Below, one piece after another: positions 8,294 to 16,166 of a DNA stretch of 64,000 nucleotides. Position 1 is the first letter of the stretch; each line of letters starts with the position of its first letter. A program made the translations under genes and the position numbers. The notes under the pieces were generated by a model. It saw nothing but the letters and a program-made list of their open reading frames with translations, was not told where the DNA came from and made no database searches. Origin of the DNA: Methanolinea mesophila (GTDB lineage: Archaea > Halobacteriota > Methanomicrobia > Methanomicrobiales > Methanospirillaceae); the NCBI RefSeq assembly GCF_017873855.1, contig NZ_JAGGKR010000001.1:992001-1056000 (forward strand), given 5' to 3'.

Positions 8294-9250
8294 TTACTTA
8301 TGCTGCCCTAGCGCGTTCCTCTCCTGCCGGTCGTAGTATTCGAGTGTTTCGGAGAGTCCCCACTCCAGTTTGCACTCCGGCGAGTAGCCGAAGTCCTTCT
8401 CCGCCCGGCTGATATCCGCCACCGAATGCTTCACCTCGCCGGGACGCTCCCCGGTATGTTTCGGCGAAAAAGACAACCCGAAGAGGGCCATCATCGTCTC
8501 CGCCAGGTTATTCACGCTGGTCTCCTCCCCGCACCCCACGTTATAAACCCCGGTCGCACCGCTCTGCATCGCCTTCACGTTCGCCTGCACCACGTCCTTC
8601 ACGTATACGAAGTCCCTGGTCTGGTCCCCGTCGCCATAGATCAACGGCGGCTCCCCCTCGGCGAGATGAGCGATGAACTTGGGGATTACCGCCGCATAAT
8701 CGGAATGCAGGTCCTGCCGGGGGCCGTAGACATTGAAATAGCGCAACGCCACCGTGGGGAGGCCGTAGAGGCTTGTAAAGAGCCGGCAGTAATATTCTCC
8801 GCCAAGCTTGGCCAGTGCATAGGGGGAGAGCGGGTCCGGGGTCATCCCTTCGTTCTTGGGCTGTTCCGGGATGTTCCCGTAGATCGCGGCCGACGAGGCG
8901 AAGACCACTTTCTTCACTCCCGCGTCACGGGCCGCGAGGAGGACGTTCAGGGTTCCGGTCAGGTTGACGTCGTGGTTTACCATAGGGTGCATGATGGATT
9001 TCTGCACCGAGACCATCGCCGCCTGGTGAAACACCCCGTCCGCCCCCCGGAACGTCTCCGCGAGGAACGCGAAGTCGGCGATCGTGTCCTGGTAAAAAGT
9101 GACCTTCTTCTGCTCCAGGAGGGGCGCGATGAACTCCTTTCTGCCCGACGAAAGGTCGTCGACAATCGCCACCTCGTGTCCCGCACCCGCGAGCGCCTCG
9201 CAGAGGTGCGACCCGATGAACCCGGCCCCGCCGGTCACGATATACCGCAT
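8294..9250 (-). CDS. NAD-dependent epimerase/dehydratase (UDP-sugar 4-epimerase type)
   Basis: Extended short-chain dehydrogenase that interconverts nucleotide sugars for glycans. From ATG 9250 it begins MRYIVTGGAGFIGSHLCEAL (NAD-binding TGGxGFIGSH). It has the catalytic SSAAIYG serine strand and YALAK (the Y-x-x-x-K pair) near residue 148, then RYFNVYGPRQ, as in UDP-glucose or UDP-N-acetylglucosamine 4-epimerases. It is 318 aa, normal for the family. A longer frame to 9451 exists, but its extra N-terminus comes from a dispersed repeat (9401-9450). Works with the dehydrogenase at 1-762 by inference. Confidence 0.87.
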   Translation of the reverse strand: MRYIVTGGAGFIGSHLCEALAGAGHEVAIVDDLSSGRKEFIAPLLEQKKVTFYQDTIADFAFLAETFRGADGVFHQAAMVSVQKSIMHPMVNHDVNLTGTLNVLLAARDAGVKKVVFASSAAIYGNIPEQPKNEGMTPDPLSPYALAKLGGEYYCRLFTSLYGLPTVALRYFNVYGPRQDLHSDYAAVIPKFIAHLAEGEPPLIYGDGDQTRDFVYVKDVVQANVKAMQSGATGVYNVGCGEETSVNNLAETMMALFGLSFSPKHTGERPGEVKHSVADISRAEKDFGYSPECKLEWGLSETLEYYDRQERNALGQHK

Positions 9251-9400
9251 GATACTCCGAGATACCATACCCGAAGAAACCAGATAAAGTTCACGCTCTG
9301 CGGGCGCGGGTAGTCTCTCTTCTTTCCGGGAGATGTATAATGATAGTCGGGATCTTACGGGGGATGCATCTGGGTTACACTCTTTATTTCCGGAACATTC

Positions 9401-9450
9401 CCGATCAGGATGGTTCCGCCGCTCCCGAAGGGCCCCCCGGCGGCGGATCA
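9401..9450 (-). repeat. Dispersed palindromic repeat, subtype with CCGCCGCCGGGG core
   Basis: On the minus strand: GATCCGCCGCCGGGG, GGCCCTTCGGGAGCGGCGG, AACCATCCTGATCGGGAA. It is about 85% identical by eye to 50200-50252 over ~48 bp. The two arms CCGCCGCC and GGCGGCGG or GCGGCGG pair around CCCTTCGGG. Confidence 0.75.
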
Positions 9451-9540
9451 AGAACTCAATCCGGCGATTTTCCTGTCACATATTTTACAATCGATACTTA
9501 TGAAATCACTAAGTTATTTTCCAGAATATTCTGCAGCCAA

Positions 9541-9630
9541 CAGTCCATGCCATATCCTGTTGAGGCGCCACGTGGCGGGGCGCAGCCTCGGGAGCGTTAT
9601 ATTCTGTAAATTGTCTTTCGATAATCCTGT
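9541..9630 (+). repeat. Dispersed GC-rich palindromic repeat (reference copy 1)
   Basis: Reads cagtccatgccatatcctgt, tgaggcgccacgtggcgggg, cgcagcctcgggagcg, then a less conserved tail containing tgtaaatt and ataatcctgtcgggg. Co-linear with the copy at 18490-18590 over about 90 bp, including the tail (gtaaatt, ttctttgatgatcctg). The central part folds as GGCGCCACGTGGCGGGGCGCAGCC. Confidence 0.8.
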
Positions 9631-9757
9631 CGGGGAGTAAAAAATGTTCATCGCTCGCCAGGTGGGAATACCCCACAAGTTCCTGGAAAACGAAAAATGC
9701 GAGTTCTTCTCCCCACCGGTCCAACGGTCCCTGGAGAAGCAGGGCGGGGATCGCGGG

Positions 9758-10201
9758 TTACAGTTCCCGGAACCTTCCCCAGGCCGAATATCCCTTCGTG
9801 AGCAGGTAGCAGACGATCAGCACGATCAGGAGGATCCCGTCGAAAAGGGCGGTGGCCGCTGCGTCGGTCGCCGCCCCGAGGAGAATGATCCCGCTCAGTG
9901 CGAGCGCCGCCTTGTGGAACATGGAGACCTCCCACACCCCCGGATAGGCCCGCGGATTTGCGGCCAGCATGAAGAAGAGCCCGGCAAAGACCAGGTACCC
10001 GAACTCCCGCCAGAGCTCGACCATCACCGTCGAAGGCGGATACGAAGTCATGGTGAGCAGGGGGGCCATGAAGGCATACACCGCCGCGAGACCCGCGAGG
10101 GTCATCAGCACGGTGGCGACCCTGTCCCGCCAGATCCCGGGGGCGCGGATGCACATTCTTCGTTCCGGTTGATCGGTGTCGCACTCTTCCAGATCGGTCA
10201 T
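9758..10201 (-). CDS. Four-span membrane protein, unknown function
   Basis: About 147 residues. A soluble N-terminus with one Cys pair (EECDTDQPERRMC) precedes four hydrophobic segments: TVLMTLAGLAAVYAFMAPLL, EFGYLVFAGLFFMLAAN, ALALSGIILLGAATDAAATA and LFDGILLIVLIVCYLLTKGY. No family recognised. Three ATGs lie close together (10210, 10207, 10201); the last is chosen because GAGG sits about 9 nt before it. No operon partner. Confidence 0.6.
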   Translation of the reverse strand: MTDLEECDTDQPERRMCIRAPGIWRDRVATVLMTLAGLAAVYAFMAPLLTMTSYPPSTVMVELWREFGYLVFAGLFFMLAANPRAYPGVWEVSMFHKAALALSGIILLGAATDAAATALFDGILLIVLIVCYLLTKGYSAWGRFREL

Positions 10202-10620
10202 ACTCATCATCCTCTGGAGAGGGAAACCGATAAAGGTTCCACCGGCCTGACCCCGCCGCGAAGGTCTCTAGAAACATTCCTGTCTTCGCTTCCGAGCTTC
10301 GCACAATTTCAACCGGAAAAGTTCGCGATCCTCCGACAGCACGGACTTATCTTGTTGGGACACCGCAGGGGCAGGGCGTAGATCCCGGAGCGTCCTGTAC
10401 TGCAGGTTTGTCTTCACCGGCAAACCCCCTGGGTCGGCAATATCCCCCACCCTTACCGATGCGTGGCTTTTCCGGGTGACAATCGCGGCAAGTCCCACGG
10501 CTCCACTGCCCATTCGGTTCCATGTGCCCGTGACGGGCTCTGTAAGTCCTCCCTGGCCTTTTTCCGGCTACCAATTCACAATGTTTTAGGGTTCTTCCGG
10601 GAACCACTGTTACGAACGTC
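10202..10620. other. Intergenic, nothing recognised
   Basis: About 420 bp between a leftward membrane gene and the rightward exporter gene. No convincing reading frame, RNA or copy of the dispersed repeat seen. Confidence 0.4.
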
Positions 10621-12042
10621 ATGGACGATCCCCCCGCCTCCGGTACGCCGTCGAACCGCCTTCTCCTGCTTACCGTCGGTATCGCCGTCTTCATGACCTC
10701 GCTCGACATCACTATCGTTAATATCAGCCTCCCCACCATCTCCCTGGAGTTCGGAGTCTCCACCGCGACCATCTCGTGGGTGATCATGGGGTACCTGCTG
10801 GTGATGTGCAGTTTTCTTCCCGCCTTCGGCAAACTGGGGGATCTGAAAGGGTATCACCGCATCTTCTCCACCGGCTACCTGGTCTTCGTGGCCGGATCGT
10901 TCCTCTGCGGGATATCGGGAAGCGCGGCGATGCTGATCGGGTCCCGGCTCCTCCAGGGGGTCGGGGCATCGATGCTCTCGGCCCTCACCACCGCGATCGT
11001 GATGATCGCGCTCCCTCGCGCCGCCAGAGGGAAGGGACTCGGGATCGTGGCCATGTTCGCCTCGCTCGGGATCGCCCTCGGGCCGGCGATCGGGGGGTTC
11101 ATCACCACCTACCTCACCTGGCACTGGATATTCTTCATCAACGTCCCGGTGGGGATCGCCGGCTTCTTCATCGCGCTCCGTACCGTACCGAAAAATTCCC
11201 TGCCCGGGAGGCAGAAGTTCGACTATGCAGGAGCAGTCCTCATCTTTTTCGCAATCCTCGGTATCCTGTTCGTCCTAAACCAGGGCCAGGCGCTCGGCTG
11301 GACCTCCTTTCCCGTCGTTCTCTCGCTCCTCGGGGCGTTTGTGTTCGCCGCCCTCTTTATCCGGCGTGAACGCTCCATCCCGTACCGGGTCTTTAACATC
11401 GGCCTCTTCCGGGTCCGGGACTACGCCCTGTCAAACCTGGCCACCCTGATGGTCATGCTCGTCTTTTCCGGGGCGCTCTTTCTCCTCCCCTTCTATCTGG
11501 AGTATGTCCGGGGGCTCCCTCCCGATATCGCGGGGCTTGTGCTCACCATCCCCTCCGGGGCGATATTCCTCGCCGGACCGCTCTTCGGGGCGCTCTCCGA
11601 CCGGATCGGGCCCCGCATTCCGTCCGCGGCCTCCGCGGTGGCCCTGGCCCTGGGATTCATCGCCATCGCCCGACCGGGTGTGACCGGGGACGACGCACTC
11701 CTCTATGGGGGCCTGGTACTGATCGGGCTCGGGGTCGGCGGGTTCATCCCTTCGAACAGCGTGCAGGTGATGGCGCTTGCCCCCGAAGGAGAGGTCGGGT
11801 CGGTCTCTTCCATGCTCCTTACCATACGGAACCTTGGCTCGACGCTGGGGGTCGCGGTATTCGAGGCGGTCCTGGCGGGGGTCGTCCTTGCCGGGATCAC
11901 CGGTCCCTTCGTGGCAGATGCCATCCCTCCCGGACTCCTGCTGGATGCGTTCAGGGTCGCGTTCCTCTTTGGAGGGTTTACCTCGGTCCTGGCCTTCATC
12001 ACCGTAATGGCCACGAGGAAAAAAAGAAAATTCGCGGCGTAA
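10621..12042 (+). CDS. MFS transporter, DHA2 (EmrB/QacA) drug-exporter type
   Basis: Proton-coupled efflux carrier of 473 aa. Span 1 carries TSLDITIVNISLPTI (the DHA2 motif with Asp), followed by WVIMGYLLV and the loop motif GKLGDLKGYHR (motif A). Motif C appears as GIALGPAIGGFI near residue 150. Length and hydrophobic pattern agree with 14 transmembrane segments. The C-terminus is basic (ATRKKRKFAA). Substrate unknown; such carriers export lipophilic compounds. It stands alone, without a neighbouring repressor gene. Confidence 0.87.
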   Translation: MDDPPASGTPSNRLLLLTVGIAVFMTSLDITIVNISLPTISLEFGVSTATISWVIMGYLLVMCSFLPAFGKLGDLKGYHRIFSTGYLVFVAGSFLCGISGSAAMLIGSRLLQGVGASMLSALTTAIVMIALPRAARGKGLGIVAMFASLGIALGPAIGGFITTYLTWHWIFFINVPVGIAGFFIALRTVPKNSLPGRQKFDYAGAVLIFFAILGILFVLNQGQALGWTSFPVVLSLLGAFVFAALFIRRERSIPYRVFNIGLFRVRDYALSNLATLMVMLVFSGALFLLPFYLEYVRGLPPDIAGLVLTIPSGAIFLAGPLFGALSDRIGPRIPSAASAVALALGFIAIARPGVTGDDALLYGGLVLIGLGVGGFIPSNSVQVMALAPEGEVGSVSSMLLTIRNLGSTLGVAVFEAVLAGVVLAGITGPFVADAIPPGLLLDAFRVAFLFGGFTSVLAFITVMATRKKRKFAA

Positions 12043-12187
12043 CAATAAAAATCACCCAATTTGGTCTCGCAAAATTCCGGCACCACAGTGAAAATGCCCT
12101 TGAAACACCAAATGACCGAATTTCTCGGTAATTCAGATTTTTTGCGTTCATCAATAAATGGTAAGAATAGCCAAAAAAAGGAAATTA

Positions 12188-13024
12188 TCATTCCGGCAGA
12201 TCAAAAGTGGGCAGGGGCCCCGAGACCTTCGAGTCGTACCCCATTACCTTCTGGAACAGGGTGATGTCCCCGCTCGCGGTGGTGAATTCGGAATACGTCA
12301 GGTCCTCCGCCTTTGCGGCTCCAATGTCATCGATGACCGGTCCCTCCCTGGCCTCCTGGACATGCACGTTGATATACGCATCCGCGCTTCCCATTGCAGG
12401 AACGTCGCCGAAACCGGTAAGCTTCACGGAATAATCCATGGAGACGCCGGGGTCAGCCGCGTAGCCCAGGAAGTGCTCGCCAGTGGTAGTGGTGAGGGAA
12501 CCTAATGTGAGGTCCATGTCGCTTCCCATCTCCTCGATGTTACAGAACGCGGGGATGAACGAGTCGACAGTTGCCGCGAAAGGACAAATGAAGTTTTCCT
12601 CCCCCTCGAATCCGGAACTTGCCCCGTCGAGGACTACGTTCTCTGACGAGGTCATCCTCCCGGTATCGAGCCCGATAAATTCCACGACTTTCGAGGTCGC
12701 GACGTTGTCAACCCCGACAGCCTGTTCGGCAGTATCGATGGACGCCGTTTTCACGTACGAGACCAGCCCCTGGTCCGCGATGGTGTCCTCGCTATACGAC
12801 GTGGTGTAATAAATGAAAAGCAGATCCTCCGGCGGTATGGTGTCGCTGGAGATGATCCAGGTAAGTCCGTCGGTCTCCGTCACCGTCCCCAGTGCCTGGA
12901 TCGTGGTCCCGGTGGAGAACCCCTGCGTCTCGGGGGTTTGGAAGATCCCCGTGTCGGCGAATACTCCGCCGGTCACGACTGCCAGCGTGACGATGGTCAG
13001 TAGTGCTAATGTGAAAGATTTCAT
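12188..13024 (-). CDS. Secreted surface-type protein, paralogue of 13205-14044
   Basis: 278 residues starting at MKSFTLALLTIVTLAVVTGG, a signal peptide ending near VFA-DTG. The ATG at 13024 has a perfect AGGAGGAG ribosome-binding site. The mature part is beta-rich and acidic, with the conserved string TETDGLTW, YYTTSYSEDTIADQGLV, DYSVKLTGFGD and ITLFQKVMGYDSKV, all shared with its neighbour. Two Cys occur (FICPF, AFCNIE). There is no membrane anchor, so it is released or binds another surface component. Not a named family to my knowledge. TATA box at 13074-13085. Confidence 0.72.
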   Translation of the reverse strand: MKSFTLALLTIVTLAVVTGGVFADTGIFQTPETQGFSTGTTIQALGTVTETDGLTWIISSDTIPPEDLLFIYYTTSYSEDTIADQGLVSYVKTASIDTAEQAVGVDNVATSKVVEFIGLDTGRMTSSENVVLDGASSGFEGEENFICPFAATVDSFIPAFCNIEEMGSDMDLTLGSLTTTTGEHFLGYAADPGVSMDYSVKLTGFGDVPAMGSADAYINVHVQEAREGPVIDDIGAAKAEDLTYSEFTTASGDITLFQKVMGYDSKVSGPLPTFDLPE

Positions 13025-13040
13025 TACTCCTCCTAAATTC

Positions 13041-13053
13041 GCCGGATTTCGGC
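13041..13053 (-). promoter_or_regulatory. 5'-UTR hairpin shared with the paralogue
   Basis: The inverted repeat gccg-gattt-cggc lies about 17 nt upstream of the start codon, just before the Shine-Dalgarno. The paralogous gene carries gccga-ttttc-tcggc (14062-14076) at the same relative place. Confidence 0.5.
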
Positions 13054-13073
13054 AAAATACAGTCTTATAAAGA

Positions 13074-13085
13074 GATATATATAAC
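13074..13085 (-). promoter_or_regulatory. TATA box of the secreted-protein gene
   Basis: Minus-strand GTTATATATATC lies ~50 bp ahead of the ATG at 13024. A start site ~25 nt downstream would give a leader of about 25 nt that contains the hairpin and ribosome-binding site. Confidence 0.6.
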
Positions 13086-13204
13086 TTCTTGATTGATCCG
13101 CAAAAGACCAGCGATCCCTGCATGAAGAGGCGTGTTCAGGACAAGCAAGGGGCCGGATCGAAGAGATCGGATCCTGAAGGACCCTATCGGAAAAAAGGGA
13201 AGAA

Positions 13205-14044
13205 TTATCCTGTAAGTTCAGTCGGAAGCGCACCGGTAACCTTCGAGTCGAAACCCATCACTTTCTGGAAGAGCGTGATCTCGCCGGCCGCGGTGGTCGT
13301 TTCCCCGTAGACAAGGTCCTCGGCCTTGAGGAATTCTCCTTCATCGTCCCCGAGCGTCCGTGCTTCCTGTATGTGCACGTTTATGAATGCAGTTGCACTC
13401 CCCATCGCCGGGATGTCACCAAAGCCCGTGAGCTTGACAGAATAGTCCATGGCCACGCCGGGGTCACCCGACTTCGCCACATGGCGTTCATCCGTCGTGG
13501 TGGCGAGCGATCCGATGGTCAGATCCGCAGTGCTTCCCATCTGTTCGATGTTGCAGAACGTGGGAATGTACGATTCCGGTAACGACAGGAACGGACAGAT
13601 GAACACTTCATCCGCATTGGGCATATACCCCATCGCTCCGTCGATGACCTCGTCTTCACTGGTTATCATTCTCCCCGTATCAAGCCCCACGAACTCGACC
13701 ACTTTCGCGGTCTTGAAATTATACTGGCCCGCCACCATGGGACCGGTATCGAGTGCGGCAGACTTGGTATAAGTCACCAAGCCCTGATCGGCAATGGTAT
13801 CCTCGCTATAGGACGTGGTGTAGATGATCTCTCTCATGAGGGGGAGATCGGGCGGGAGCTGATCGGTGTCGAGGGTCCAGACCAGCCCGTCCGTCTCGGT
13901 CACTGTGCCCAGCGCCTGGATCGTGGTCCCGGTGGTCAGGCCCTGGGTCTCAGGCATGTTAATCGTTCCCGTATCGGCTACAGCAGCCCCCACGAGGAAC
14001 ATCAGGGCGATAACGGCAGGTACGAATATCTTTTGTAACTCCAT
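13205..14044 (-). CDS. Secreted surface-type protein, paralogue of 12188-13024
   Basis: 279 residues; start MELQKIFVPAVIALMFLVGA, signal peptide ending near AVA-DTG. Ribosome-binding site AGGAGGAGG just upstream of ATG 14044. By eye about 55-60% identical to the downstream neighbour over its full length, with the same two Cys (FICPF, TFCNIE) and the motifs TTSYSEDTIADQGLV and DYSVKLTGFGD, so a tandem duplication. Differences cluster in the middle (GYMPNADEV against GFEGEEN) and near HIQEARTLGDDEGE. It has its own TATA-like box (TTTAAATAAA, minus strand, 14097-14106), so the two genes may be regulated separately. Confidence 0.72.
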   Translation of the reverse strand: MELQKIFVPAVIALMFLVGAAVADTGTINMPETQGLTTGTTIQALGTVTETDGLVWTLDTDQLPPDLPLMREIIYTTSYSEDTIADQGLVTYTKSAALDTGPMVAGQYNFKTAKVVEFVGLDTGRMITSEDEVIDGAMGYMPNADEVFICPFLSLPESYIPTFCNIEQMGSTADLTIGSLATTTDERHVAKSGDPGVAMDYSVKLTGFGDIPAMGSATAFINVHIQEARTLGDDEGEFLKAEDLVYGETTTAAGEITLFQKVMGFDSKVTGALPTELTG

Positions 14045-14061
14045 TCCTCCTCCTGTTAAAC

Positions 14062-14076
14062 GCCGATTTTCTCGGC
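14062..14076 (-). promoter_or_regulatory. 5'-UTR hairpin, counterpart of 13041-13053
   Basis: Inverted repeat gccga-ttttc-tcggc between the TATA-like box (14097-14106) and the ribosome-binding site of the 13205-14044 gene. Confidence 0.5.
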
Positions 14077-14229
14077 AAATAGAGATTTTTTTGGGTTTAT
14101 TTAAATCTTCCCCTGATCTCGCCCGTAATTTTCCATGGATGACCCTGTTTCACGGAAAAAATTCGATTGCGACTCACACAGGGGACCGGATGAAAAAAAG
14201 AAAATTTCCGGATGTGTTCTGCGTGCAAT

Positions 14230-15381
14230 TTACCCGTACCATATCCGGTAGATCGCTCCCGCCTGGTCGTCGGAGACCAGCAGGGACCCGTCTGGAAGGG
14301 TAAGCACGTCCACCGGTCTCCCCCACGCCGAAGCCCCCTGCAGCCATCCCGACGCGAACGGCTCCCAGGAGACCGCGGTCCCGTTCTCCATGGTCACGCT
14401 CACCACCTGGTACCCGACCGGCACCACCCGGTTCCAGGACCCGTGCTCGGCGATGAAGATCCTTCCCCGGTATTCTGCGGGGAACATGCTCCCCCGGTAG
14501 AACTCCATCCCCAGGGGGGCGACATGGGCCGGCAGTTCCAGGGCGGGAGGTATCGCTCCCGGGCACCCGTTGCCCTGAACGGCAGGATCGGGAATATTAT
14601 CTCCGTAACAGAGAGGAAAACCGAAGTTCTGGCCGTGTGTTGTGGCGACGTTCAGCTCGTCGGGAGGGAGGTCCTCCCCGAGAAAGTCCTGACCGTTATC
14701 CGTGAACCACACAAAACCCGTCTCCGGGTCCCAGTCGAACCCCACCGTGTTCCGAATCCCCGAGGCATAGATCTCAAGGTCCGAGCCGTCGGGGTTCATC
14801 CGCATGATGGTGCCGTACAGGGGCGTATCCTCGATGCAGATATTGCAGGGCATCCCCACCGGGACGTAGAGCTTCCCGTCCGGCCCGAACGCGATGAACT
14901 TCCATCCGTGGGTCGTGTCCGAGGGGAAGTTGCCGTTGACCACTACCGGCGGCGGAGGGGTGTCGAGCCGGGAGGAGATGTCGTCGTACCTGAGCACCCG
15001 GTTCACTTCCGCCACGTACAGCGCACCGTCCCGGTAGGCGACACCGTTCGGGAGGTAGAGGTTCCCGGCAACGATCTCCACCCGGTCTGCCACGGAGTCG
15101 TTGTTCTCGTCGATTACCGCGTAGACCTTCCCCTCCCCCCTGGTCCCGACAAAGATCATCCCTTCAGGGCCAAGGGCCATCTCGCGAGCCCCTGGAACGT
15201 CGGGGGTATACACCCCGATGTGGAACCCTGCCGGGAGATTGATCATGGAAAGCCGGGAGTCCGCAGGCGGTCCTCCCGGGGGGAGCATCAGGGGAACGAT
15301 GCTGATGAACGCCAGGGCAATGACGACTACCAGCACCACCATGAGGGCGATCTTCTTCCAGGGCATCTTCCCGTTCACCAA
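14230..15381 (-). CDS. Membrane-anchored glucose/sorbosone dehydrogenase-like (PQQ-type six-bladed propeller) protein
   Basis: 383 residues. The N-terminus MVNGKMPWKKIALMVVLVVV has a basic start and one membrane span, so the propeller faces outside. The rest matches the soluble aldose/sorbosone dehydrogenase family: LPAGFHIGVYTPDVPGAREM, LPNGVAYRDGALYVAEVNRV, YASGIRNTVGFDWDPETG (the family GxRNxxG motif), WFTDNGQDFLGEDLPPDELN and IFIAEHGSWNR (AEHGSWNR is diagnostic). Family enzymes oxidise sugars with PQQ, but no PQQ synthesis genes are visible here and methanogens are not known to make PQQ, so the substrate and cofactor are open. Confidence 0.8.
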   Translation of the reverse strand: MVNGKMPWKKIALMVVLVVVIALAFISIVPLMLPPGGPPADSRLSMINLPAGFHIGVYTPDVPGAREMALGPEGMIFVGTRGEGKVYAVIDENNDSVADRVEIVAGNLYLPNGVAYRDGALYVAEVNRVLRYDDISSRLDTPPPPVVVNGNFPSDTTHGWKFIAFGPDGKLYVPVGMPCNICIEDTPLYGTIMRMNPDGSDLEIYASGIRNTVGFDWDPETGFVWFTDNGQDFLGEDLPPDELNVATTHGQNFGFPLCYGDNIPDPAVQGNGCPGAIPPALELPAHVAPLGMEFYRGSMFPAEYRGRIFIAEHGSWNRVVPVGYQVVSVTMENGTAVSWEPFASGWLQGASAWGRPVDVLTLPDGSLLVSDDQAGAIYRIWYG

Positions 15382-15717
15382 ACCCCGATGGAGTGCCGGG
15401 AGTATAAAGTTCCTCCCCCGTCATACCGGGACGATCCCGGTGCCGGTCGGGGCGCGGTATCACCAGGAAAAACGGTAACTTCAGCGGGAGCGATTCACCT
15501 TTGCAGGATATCCGGCCTTTCTCACCTCCCTTTAGGTACTTTGCAGGCGGACCGGCTTTGTTAACATCCCTTCTTCATGACGTTCCTGGGGGATCAGATG
15601 TCCCGGGTCCCTCAGCATATACCCTTCCCGAGGCCGTTCCGGGAGGAGCCCGCGGTCATCCCGGGTAATCTTAAATATTACTTCCTCCTTCACACTCGAC
15701 GAAGGAGTGATGCTCTG

Positions 15718-16137
15718 ATGACTATTCTTGAATGCTGCAGGGCGGCGGTCATTACCGCTTCCCCGGACGCCACTGCCCACGAAGTGGCCAGGCTGATGAG
15801 CGAGGCGGGGGTCGGATCGGTGGTGATCACCGGTCCGGACGACTGCCCGCTGGGGATTGTCACCGACCGGGACCTGGTGCTCCGGGTGCTCGCCGAAGAC
15901 CTGGACGGGAAGAAGGTAAAGGCGAAGGATATCATGACCGGCGACCTGCTGGTAGTCGAGGACGGGACCGGCATCTATGAGGCCGTCCGCTGTGCGAGGG
16001 CTGAAGGCGTCCGTCGGCTCCCCATCGTGGACACCGGCGGGAGGCTGGTGGGGATCATCACTGCCGACGACATCGTTCGCCTCCTCGCCGAAGAGCTCCG
16101 GTGCGTGACCGACATCATACAGGAAGAATCTCCCTGA
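15718..16137 (+). CDS. CBS-domain pair protein
   Basis: 139 residues holding two CBS domains: residues 1-60 (ASPDATAHEVARLMSEAGVG, GIVTDRDL) and 70-130 (DIMTGDLLVVEDGTGIYEAV, RRLPIVDTGGRLVGIITADD). Such pairs bind adenosine nucleotides or SAM and sense energy state. The ATG at 15718 is preferred to the longer frame from 15577 because a TATA-like box (cttaaatatta, about 15668-15678) lies ~40 nt upstream. It sits 29 bp before the threonine dehydratase gene, perhaps in one transcript. Partner unknown. Confidence 0.82.
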   Translation: MTILECCRAAVITASPDATAHEVARLMSEAGVGSVVITGPDDCPLGIVTDRDLVLRVLAEDLDGKKVKAKDIMTGDLLVVEDGTGIYEAVRCARAEGVRRLPIVDTGGRLVGIITADDIVRLLAEELRCVTDIIQEESP

Positions 16138-16166
16138 TCTTCTGATCTTTTTGGAGGACTGAACCC

